From Dehalococcoidales bacterium (GTDB lineage Bacteria > Chloroflexota > Dehalococcoidia > Dehalococcoidales > UBA3254), in contig JAFGOB010000182.1 in NCBI GenBank assembly GCA_016926695.1, positions 1 to 11,494 of the forward strand: 11,494 nucleotides of DNA, given 5' to 3'. Positions 6,746 to 11,494 of the stretch are shown one piece after another. The notes beneath the pieces are model-generated. The model had not been told where the DNA came from. It ran no database searches and saw nothing but the letters and a program-made list of their open reading frames with translations. The position numbers and the translations under genes are program-made. The first letter of the stretch is position 1. Every line of letters begins with the position of its first letter.

Positions 6746-9304
6746 ATGGACCGGAAATTCAGCGTCAAAGGTATGACCTGTTCAGCCTGTTCCGCCAGCG
6801 TTGAAAGAAGTGTGAAGAAACTCGATGGTATAAACACGGTAAACGTTAACCTTCTTACCGGCAGCATGGTAGTTGATTACGATGATGAAATCACGGATGA
6901 CGGGAAGATAATCAGGGCTGTAACGGATGCGGGATATAATGCTTCCGTGTTTTTCCGCGATGAAAAGGCGACTTCAGCGGTCCGGGATAATGCAGGCACC
7001 CTGGAAAACGAACTGACAGAGATAAAACGGCGGTTCATCCTTTCACTTGTCTTTCTGATACCCCTGCTTTACGTATCGATGGGACACATGGCGGGCCTTC
7101 CTTTACCCTCCTGGATGCAGGGAATATCCAACGCGATTACCATGGTGCTGGTACAATTACTCCTGACGCTGCCCGTGATATACCTGAACAGGAAATTTTA
7201 CCTGGCAGGGTTTAAAGCCCTATACCATCGCTCTCCCAATATGGACTCTCTCATCGCGGTCGGTTCAACAGCCGCGGTTGTATACGGTCTTTTTGCATTT
7301 TTCAGGATCGGCTACGGTCTGGGACACAGCCAGCAGGTGATCGTACAGCAGTATATGACGGACCTTTATTTTGAATCGGCCGCGACTATTTTAACCCTGG
7401 TCACCCTTGGAAAATGGCTTGAGACAAGATCGAAGGGCAGAACCTCGGAAGCAATAAACAGACTGATGGACCTATCGCCTAAAATGGCGGCAGTCTTGCG
7501 TGATGGACGTGAAATAGAGATACCCGTTGAAAACGTGATGATTGACGACCTGGTACTGGTCAGGCCGGGACAGAGTGTGCCGGTCGACGGGATAATAGTT
7601 GAAGGGAGATCGACCGTGGACCAATCGGCTCTGACGGGAGAAAGCCTTCCGGTGGAAAAGCAGGCTGGCGACAGTGTGCTTTCCGCCACTATTAACAAAG
7701 AAGGTATTATTAAGTTCAGGGCGGAGAAAGTTGGTAATAATACCACCCTGGCCCGCATTATCGAACTGGTGGAAAACGCCGGAGCTTCCCGGGCCCCGGT
7801 TGGCAGGCTGGCGGATAAGATCAGCGGTGTGTTTGTTCCGGCGGTAATAGGCATTGCGATCATAACGTCGGCTGCCTGGTTGATCACCGGACAATCAGCG
7901 GAGTTCGCCCTTTCTGCCGGAATAGCGGTGCTGGTTATTTCCTGTCCCTGCGCCCTGGGGCTGGCTACTCCTGTTGCAATTATGGTCGCAACGGGTAAAG
8001 GCGCATCGAACGGGATACTGTTTAAGACTGCTGAAGCCCTGGAGACTATTCACAGCGTAAATACCGTTGTGCTGGACAAGACGGGTACCATCACACAGGG
8101 AAAACCGGCTGTAACCGGACTGTTCGCGGTCGACGGGGTAACGGAAAAGCACTTGCTGGAAATCGCTGCTTCAATCGAAAAACCTTCGGAACACCCCTTT
8201 GCGGAGGCAGTCGTGAGGAAGGCGGCGGAAGAAGGTATAGCCGTGAAAGATGTAGAGGAATTTGCGGCTGTTTCCGGACGGGGCATCAGCGCGGTAATGG
8301 ACGGGCGGAGGTATCTGGCCGGAAACCTGGCGTTTATAACGGAGCAGCAGGTAGACCCGGATAGTCTGCCCGGTGAATCAGCTTCCTTTATTGAAAAGGG
8401 CGATACGCTGCTGTATTTCGCAGAGGACAAAAAGCTGCTGGGAGTCCTGGCCGTGGCCGACGATCTGAAGCCCTCCAGCCGGGAGGCTGTGGCTGAACTG
8501 AAGGCCATGGGGATAGAGGTGGTGATGCTGACGGGGGATAACCGGCAGGCCGCTGAGGCTATCAGGTCTAAAATGGATATAGATAAAGCTATCGCCGGGG
8601 TCTTGCCGGAGGACAAGGAGAAAGAAATAATGCGCCTGCGGGAAAGCGGGAAGATGGTCGCCATGGTGGGTGACGGGATTAATGATGCTCCTGCCATGGC
8701 CGGGGCGGATGTGGGGGTTGCCATCGGGGCCGGTACGGATATAGCCATTGAGTCGGCGGACATCGTGCTGATGAAAAACGACCTGATGGATGTTGTTACT
8801 GCTATCCGGATCAGCAAAGCCACACTGCGTAACATCAGGCAAAACCTCTTCTGGGCCTTTTTTTACAATACCCTGGGTATACCGCTGGCAGCGGGGGCAT
8901 TTTACTTTTTACTGGGATGGAAACTCAATCCGATGTTCGCCGCGGCGGCTATGAGCCTGAGTTCGGTATTCGTGGTATCAAACGCACTCAGGTTGAGATA
9001 TTTCAAAGCAAGAAGGAACGCGTCAGGGTTGTTCAACGAAAAACAGGAAGTAGTTTCGGATGGAGGTAGCCTTATGAAAAAAGAGATTGTTATCAATGGT
9101 ATGCATTGTGAAAACTGCCAGAAAAAGGTCGAGGAAGCCCTGAACTCCATACACGGCGTGAAAGCCAGGGTTGATTTAAAGAAAAAGACTGCCACCGTTA
9201 CGCTGGAGGCCGATATTGACGAGCAGACCTTTAAGAAGGCCATCAGCGATGCGGGATTTGAGGTGGTCTCCATAACGGAGAAGAAGGGACTTTTTGGCAG
9301 GTAG
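6746..9304 (+). CDS. copA: Cu(I)-exporting P1B-type ATPase CopA with N- and C-terminal metal-binding domains
   Basis: This 852-residue membrane pump uses ATP to expel Cu(I). In order: an N-terminal heavy-metal-associated domain with GMTCSAC (9-15); membrane helices from about residue 97; the actuator TGES (297-300); the membrane copper site CPC (400-402); the phosphorylation site DKTGT (444-448); SEHPF (481-485) in the nucleotide domain; GDGIND (642-647); and the Cu(I)-specific YN (707-708) and MxxSS (736-740) of the last two helices. After the final helix and a ~25-residue linker comes a second metal-binding domain with GMHCENC (785-791), an unusual place for it. The ATG has GGAGG at 6735-6739 with 6-nt spacing. 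csoR follows after 30 nt. Motif content makes Cu(I) specificity firm. An in-frame ATG with its own ribosome binding site lies at 9074, at the boundary of the C-terminal domain. Confidence 0.96.
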   Translation: MDRKFSVKGMTCSACSASVERSVKKLDGINTVNVNLLTGSMVVDYDDEITDDGKIIRAVTDAGYNASVFFRDEKATSAVRDNAGTLENELTEIKRRFILSLVFLIPLLYVSMGHMAGLPLPSWMQGISNAITMVLVQLLLTLPVIYLNRKFYLAGFKALYHRSPNMDSLIAVGSTAAVVYGLFAFFRIGYGLGHSQQVIVQQYMTDLYFESAATILTLVTLGKWLETRSKGRTSEAINRLMDLSPKMAAVLRDGREIEIPVENVMIDDLVLVRPGQSVPVDGIIVEGRSTVDQSALTGESLPVEKQAGDSVLSATINKEGIIKFRAEKVGNNTTLARIIELVENAGASRAPVGRLADKISGVFVPAVIGIAIITSAAWLITGQSAEFALSAGIAVLVISCPCALGLATPVAIMVATGKGASNGILFKTAEALETIHSVNTVVLDKTGTITQGKPAVTGLFAVDGVTEKHLLEIAASIEKPSEHPFAEAVVRKAAEEGIAVKDVEEFAAVSGRGISAVMDGRRYLAGNLAFITEQQVDPDSLPGESASFIEKGDTLLYFAEDKKLLGVLAVADDLKPSSREAVAELKAMGIEVVMLTGDNRQAAEAIRSKMDIDKAIAGVLPEDKEKEIMRLRESGKMVAMVGDGINDAPAMAGADVGVAIGAGTDIAIESADIVLMKNDLMDVVTAIRISKATLRNIRQNLFWAFFYNTLGIPLAAGAFYFLLGWKLNPMFAAAAMSLSSVFVVSNALRLRYFKARRNASGLFNEKQEVVSDGGSLMKKEIVINGMHCENCQKKVEEALNSIHGVKARVDLKKKTATVTLEADIDEQTFKKAISDAGFEVVSITEKKGLFGR
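9062..9076 (+). promoter_or_regulatory. Internal ribosome binding site and start inside copA
   Basis: GGAGG (9062-9066) is followed after 7 nt by ATG (9074-9076) in the copA reading frame. The spacing equals that of csoR and the ATPase gene in this window. It falls in the linker, immediately before the C-terminal metal-binding domain. Confidence 0.65.
9074..9304 (+). CDS. copZ: CopZ-like copper chaperone made by internal initiation in copA
   Basis: Starting at Met777 of CopA, this in-frame product would be 76 residues, close to the usual size of free CopZ copper chaperones. It begins MKKEIVINGMHCENC, the normal CopZ N-terminus pattern, with the two copper-ligand cysteines at positions 12 and 15. 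The rest follows the beta-alpha-beta-beta-alpha-beta heavy-metal-associated pattern and ends with a short charged tail. CopZ would carry Cu(I) to CopA or CsoR in the cytoplasm. The domain could instead act only as a fused part of CopA, with the start a relic of gene fusion. The ribosome binding site argues for a free product, but no expression evidence is available. Escherichia coli is known to make a chaperone from copA by ribosomal frameshifting; this would be a different route to a similar end, and from the opposite end of the protein. Confidence 0.55.
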   Translation: MKKEIVINGMHCENCQKKVEEALNSIHGVKARVDLKKKTATVTLEADIDEQTFKKAISDAGFEVVSITEKKGLFGR

Positions 9305-9334
9305 TCCAGAGACAGCATATCCGGAGGAAGAAAG

Positions 9335-9598
9335 ATGAAAGCCGATAAAGTAAAAGTTACCAGGCTTTTAAAGACCGCCCGCGGGCAGCTTGACGGGCTC
9401 TTAAAAATGGTCGAGGACGACCGCTATTGCATCGATATCTCCATTCAATTGATGGCCACCCAGGCTATTTTGCGCAATATCAACCGCGAGGTGCTTCATG
9501 CTCATCTGAGGAGTTGCGTTGCGGAAGCCTTTGAAAAGGGGGATGCGCAGAAGAAAATAGAGGAAATCCTGGAAGTAATAGACAAGCTTTCAAAATAG
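9335..9598 (+). CDS. csoR: CsoR-family copper-sensing transcriptional repressor
   Basis: This 87-residue all-helical protein belongs to the CsoR/RcnR family. The Cu(I) ligand set of true CsoR is complete: C32 (in DRYC), H57 and C61 (in HLRSC), corresponding to C36, H61 and C65 of the Mycobacterium tuberculosis protein. The second-shell residues Y31 and E77 also fit. Apo-CsoR binds DNA and releases it on copper binding. GGAGG (9323-9327) precedes the ATG by 7 nt, and the gene starts 30 nt after copA, so both are on one transcript and CsoR should autoregulate through the putative operator at 6715-6728. An RcnR-type nickel/cobalt sensor is excluded by the Cys-His-Cys pattern; a persulfide-sensing CstR-like role is less likely given the copA linkage. 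Confidence 0.94.
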   Translation: MKADKVKVTRLLKTARGQLDGLLKMVEDDRYCIDISIQLMATQAILRNINREVLHAHLRSCVAEAFEKGDAQKKIEEILEVIDKLSK

Positions 9599-9605
9599 TC
9601 TCCCC

Positions 9606-9628
9606 AACTAACTTTCCGGTTGATTTTT
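9606..9628 (+). terminator. Weak terminator candidate after csoR
   Basis: AACTAAC (9606-9612) can pair with GTTGATT (9619-9625) with one mismatch and one G-U pair, and a run of five Ts (9624-9628) overlaps the stem end. It starts 8 nt after the csoR stop. The stem is A/T-rich and weak. Confidence 0.3.
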
Positions 9629-9704
9629 CGTTATCAATTAAAAGACCCTGGAATAAGTCTTGGTTACAAAGGATAATCAGGGCCGTAACGCATCTCGGGT
9701 CAGA

Positions 9705-9864
9705 AGTGTATTATATAGCGAAGGGTGGTAATACACTCTATCAAGTACTGACTGTACTGCAAAAAGGTATTACCTGAACATTTTGTCCAGAAAATTAGCT
9801 AAAAATTCGTTTTTTAGACCTTTTTGCACTTGAGTCAGTACTCAGAAATGGCAGTTATTACCAC
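9705..9864. repeat. MITE-like imperfect inverted-repeat element
   Basis: Two 25-nt arms, 9744-9768 and 9818-9842, are inverted copies matching at 22 of 25 positions. Their outer parts share AGTACTGACT and their inner parts GCAAAAAGGT. Further out, GTGGTAATA (9725-9733) faces TATTACCAC (9856-9864). The 49-nt centre holds a smaller hairpin, CTAAAAA (9799-9805) and TTTTTAG (9811-9817). On the left flank a perfect 9-bp inverted repeat AGTGTATTA (9705-9713) and TAATACACT (9729-9737) overlaps the outer arm and could form a competing hairpin. The structure fits a miniature inverted-repeat transposable element or a large regulatory hairpin. No transposase is present. Confidence 0.55.
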
Positions 9865-9908
9865 TGATAAATACAAGTTATCTACCTGTTTTATCCTGCT
9901 GCGGGAAG

Positions 9909-9914
9909 TATAAT
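9909..9914 (+). promoter_or_regulatory. Candidate -10 box upstream of structured leader
   Basis: A perfect TATAAT is present, but no good -35 box lies 16-18 bp upstream. If used, transcription from about 9920 would cover the structured leader and the 40-codon ORF at 10087. Confidence 0.25.
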
Positions 9915-9972
9915 TTATAACTAATCGTCTTATACATGAAATGGCCTGCTGACATGAAGAAGCACGTTTAAG

Positions 9973-10080
9973 CCGCAGACAAGCGTTTGGGCTCATTCAT
10001 TGTTTTACGCAGCTTTGCGGAGATACCGGAATTGACCGAGCGATATTGAGACTTCCGGCAAATAAATCTGGAAGGAGGTC
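9973..10080 (+). ncRNA. Structured leader RNA candidate, no known family
   Basis: CCGCAGA (9973-9979) can pair with TTTGCGG (10014-10020), one pair being G-U, enclosing a 3x3 internal loop and an inner stem GCGT (9983-9986) with ACGC (10007-10010). Downstream, CCGGAA (10026-10031) pairs perfectly with TTCCGG (10053-10058). An alternative stem, CTTCC (10052-10056) with GGAAG (10070-10074), would cover part of the ribosome binding site of the ORF at 10087; the two share 10053-10056 and exclude each other. This is the layout of a translational switch. I do not recognise a known riboswitch class. Confidence 0.35.
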
Positions 10081-10086
10081 AGGGGG

Positions 10087-10209
10087 ATGTGGATTTTCAA
10101 ATACCTGGTCTGTCTTGTCACAAACCACATTTGGGTTGGCTCAATCTACAGCTATTGCCTTCGTTGCGGGAAAGTAGAGGCTGAACGTTGTCATGATGTT
10201 GTGCCATGA
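10087..10209 (+). CDS. Small CxxC protein of 40 residues, zinc-ribbon-like
   Basis: This 40-codon ORF begins MWIFKYLVCLVTNHIW and has a very strong ribosome binding site, AAGGAGGT at 10072-10079, with the ATG 8 nt after GGAGG. A hydrophobic N-terminal stretch (residues 3-11) is followed by YCLRCGK (23-29), a CxxC knuckle, and then C35 and H36, so C24, C27, C35 and H36 could bind one metal ion. The pattern of a short N-terminus, a His-x-Trp and a YCxRCGK knuckle recalls small prophage and hypothetical proteins of the DUF1660 type, from memory only. Function is unknown. It follows the structured leader at 9973-10080. It is short enough to be missed by gene callers, and a chance ORF cannot be excluded, though the ribosome binding site argues against that. 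Confidence 0.55.
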   Translation: MWIFKYLVCLVTNHIWVGSIYSYCLRCGKVEAERCHDVVP

Positions 10210-10463
10210 CAACCGGCGACCTGAAACAATATTTTGTTTTGCGCCCTTAAGTGTGGGATGAACAAGCAGAGGCAATGTACCTTAAAACCCAGTCCTGCTT
10301 CCGGATATCCTGTAAGAGCCCGGTTTACAGCTATACGCCTCCGGGTCCGAAAGATGCGGTCCTGCAACTAATCGGGAATTTAAAAGTATTGATTAACTCG
10401 CAAATGTGCTTATAACAGAAATATATTAAGCTTATAATTATCGGAAAAGCAAAGGAGTTTCCG
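10210..10463. other. Non-coding region before the nitroreductase gene
   Basis: No gene is supported. A 47-codon frame at 10275-10418 lacks a properly spaced ribosome binding site. Small inverted repeats include AAACAA/TTGTTT (10224-10239) and CCCGG (10319-10323) with CCGGG (10341-10345). The last ~75 bp hold the nitroreductase promoter and start-site hairpin. Confidence 0.45.
10389..10416 (+). promoter_or_regulatory. Promoter candidate for ferredoxin-nitroreductase gene
   Basis: TTGATT (10389-10394) and TATAAC (10411-10416) are 16 bp apart, matching consensus at 4 and 5 of 6 positions. A second TATAAT (10433-10438) lies nearer the gene but lacks a -35 box. The leader would be about 40 nt. 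Confidence 0.45.
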
Positions 10464-10465
10464 AT
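10440..10465 (+). promoter_or_regulatory. Inverted repeat framing the nitroreductase ribosome binding site
   Basis: ATCGGAAA (10440-10447) and TTTCCGAT (10458-10465) form a perfect 8-bp inverted repeat with a 10-nt spacer. The spacer contains the Shine-Dalgarno AAAGGAG (10451-10457), and the first two bases of the ATG at 10464 lie in the right arm. It could be an RNA hairpin that pairs the start codon, or a repressor operator. Confidence 0.5.
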
Positions 10466-11300
10466 GGTAAATAAAGCGGAAATGATCCGGGTGGATCGGG
10501 AAACGTGTACTCAATGCGGTTTATGCGCCGCTGCCTGTCCCGGGGAAGTTCTCCAATTTCGAACTGGTGAATATCCCGTATTGCCGGAAGCACTGGAATC
10601 ATACTGTGTCAGATGCGGGCACTGTGTCTCCGTATGCCCGACAGGCAGTCTGACGCACCATGACATGCCAGCGGAAGGATTTTCTCTTATCCGGGATGAA
10701 CTCAAAATAAACCCGGAACAATGTGAACAGCTTCTGCGGAGCCGGCGTTCAATCCGGGCTTACAAGAGCCGGACAGTACCGAGGGAGATAATAAAAAGCC
10801 TGATTGAAACAGCCAGGTACGCTCCTACCGGCCATAACAACCAGGAAATAGAATGGATGGTAATAGACAACCCCGACCGGATCGCCGGTATTGAAATGAT
10901 CGGCACGGACTGGATACACTGGATGATAAAAAATCGCCCGGGCATGGCTGGCGGATTTAACTTAAATATCATGCTTCAAAAACAGGAGCGGGACCATAAC
11001 CTTTTCCTGAGGAATGCTCCTGCATTGCTGGTAACCCACGCCGCCAGAAATAATCCCATTGCCCTGATAGACTCTTCAATCGCCCTGAGCTACCTGGACC
11101 TGGCGGCTTTCAGCCGCGGACTGGGCTGCTGCTGGGCAGGGTTCGTCTATTTCATGGCCACGGGTTTCGCGCCTCTGATTGAAGCGCTGGACCTGCCTGA
11201 CGGACACAGCGCTTACGGCTGCATGATGCTGGGATATCCCAGGTTCAGCTATCAAAGGATGCCCTTTCGTAAGCCTCCGGTCATTAGTTTTCAGGCATAA
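10464..11300 (+). CDS. Nitroreductase with N-terminal 2[4Fe-4S] ferredoxin domain
   Basis: This 278-residue fusion protein begins with a bacterial ferredoxin domain carrying two complete [4Fe-4S] motifs: C15-x2-C18-x2-C21-x3-C25 and C48-x2-C51-x2-C54-x3-C58. From about residue 85 a nitroreductase-family flavin domain follows, with the FMN-binding RRSIRAY (94-100), APTGHNNQ (120-127) and GLGCCW (219-224). Such fusions, common in anaerobes, are thought to pass electrons from the clusters to FMN to reduce nitro compounds, quinones or other substrates; the real substrate here is unknown. No signal peptide is present, so it is cytoplasmic. The ATG follows AAAGGAG (10451-10457) with 6-nt spacing. 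It stands alone, over 1.1 kb from csoR, with its own promoter candidate. Confidence 0.93.
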   Translation: MVNKAEMIRVDRETCTQCGLCAAACPGEVLQFRTGEYPVLPEALESYCVRCGHCVSVCPTGSLTHHDMPAEGFSLIRDELKINPEQCEQLLRSRRSIRAYKSRTVPREIIKSLIETARYAPTGHNNQEIEWMVIDNPDRIAGIEMIGTDWIHWMIKNRPGMAGGFNLNIMLQKQERDHNLFLRNAPALLVTHAARNNPIALIDSSIALSYLDLAAFSRGLGCCWAGFVYFMATGFAPLIEALDLPDGHSAYGCMMLGYPRFSYQRMPFRKPPVISFQA

Positions 11301-11407
11301 CAGTCCGGTTTCAGATTGTAAAACGGAAAGAAATAGCGGGGAATCCGATATTTCTCGATGATCAGCTTGCCTTCTTGTCCGATTTCTGGTAAATTATATC
11401 TGTACAC

Positions 11408-11494
11408 GGGGCCGTAGTCCACTGCGAACTACGGCAGGTATTAAGGGGCCGTAGTCCACTGCGAACTACGGCAGGTATTAAGGGGCCGTAGTCC
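11408..11494. repeat. 37-bp tandem repeat with internal hairpin, continuing past the window
   Basis: Two identical 37-bp units (11408-11444 and 11445-11481) and the first 13 bp of a third (11482-11494) are joined head to tail without spacers. Each unit contains GCCGTAGT and ACTACGGC, a perfect 8-bp stem with a 9-nt loop, separated by a linker ending GGTATTAA plus GG. The array is cut by the window edge, so its full copy number is unknown. The 107 bp between the nitroreductase stop and the array hold no gene; a weak promoter-like pair (TTGCCT 11367-11372, TAAATT 11390-11395, 17-bp spacer) points into the array. Confidence 0.9.

Noticed and set aside
8050..8835. 261-codon minus-strand open frame opposite copA
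   Set aside because: It is serine/alanine-rich, lies wholly antisense to strongly conserved copA motifs, and has no recognisable domain; it is a shadow of copA codon usage. The same applies to other minus-strand frames in the window.
9973..10060. Cyclic-di-GMP (GEMM) or cobalamin riboswitch
   Set aside because: An ACGCA and GCGG are present, but the conserved cores of these classes are not, so no known family was assigned.
10275..10418. 47-codon ORF before the nitroreductase gene
   Set aside because: The only purine-rich stretch (AGAGG) is 2 nt from the ATG, too close, and the peptide matches nothing I know.
11408..11494. CRISPR array made of the 37-bp repeats
   Set aside because: The units abut directly with identical sequence throughout; there are no variable spacers, and no cas genes are nearby.

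Overview
The window looks like a chromosomal segment from a Firmicutes-type bacterium of middling GC content, probably an anaerobic clostridium (Peptococcaceae-like). The clues are consistent GGAGG-type ribosome binding sites, a DegV protein, a CsoR copper repressor, a ferredoxin-nitroreductase fusion, and no sign of aerobic metabolism. The taxonomic call is inference. All convincing genes are on the + strand. No rRNA, tRNA, transposase or CRISPR array was recognised.

Layout. 1-446: non-coding, with a good sigma-A-type promoter at 286-314. 447-1286: DegV-family lipid-binding protein. 1287-1727: non-coding, hairpin-rich, with an extended -10 promoter near its end. 1728-6460: a three-gene cassette of a class I SAM-dependent methyltransferase, a ~940-residue protein ending in a von Willebrand A (VWA) domain, and a MoxR/magnesium-chelatase-like AAA+ ATPase carrying a four-cysteine insert. 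The ATPase and VWA protein almost certainly work as a pair, as in other MoxR/VWA and chelatase I/D systems; the target is unknown. 6461-6745: a possible terminator, a REP-like perfect hairpin, then a promoter with a CsoR-type operator at the predicted transcription start. 6746-9598: a copper-resistance operon encoding CopA, with a heavy-metal-associated domain at each end, and CsoR. 9599-10463: 865 bp holding a MITE-like inverted repeat, a structured leader and an unlisted 40-codon ORF with a cysteine knuckle. 10464-11300: ferredoxin-nitroreductase fusion with a perfect 8-bp inverted repeat around its ribosome binding site. 11408-11494: a 37-bp tandem repeat that runs off the window edge.

How the genes work together. 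The clearest circuit is copper homeostasis. CsoR should repress the copA promoter until Cu(I) binds its C32/H57/C61 site, and CopA then exports copper. The C-terminal domain of CopA has its own in-frame ATG behind a textbook Shine-Dalgarno sequence, so the gene probably also yields a free 76-residue CopZ-like chaperone by internal initiation. This is the strongest unusual observation in the window. The other notable items are the VWA/MoxR cassette with an unassigned ~300-residue N-terminal region, the structured leader with competing hairpins in front of the 40-aa ORF, and the edge tandem repeat.
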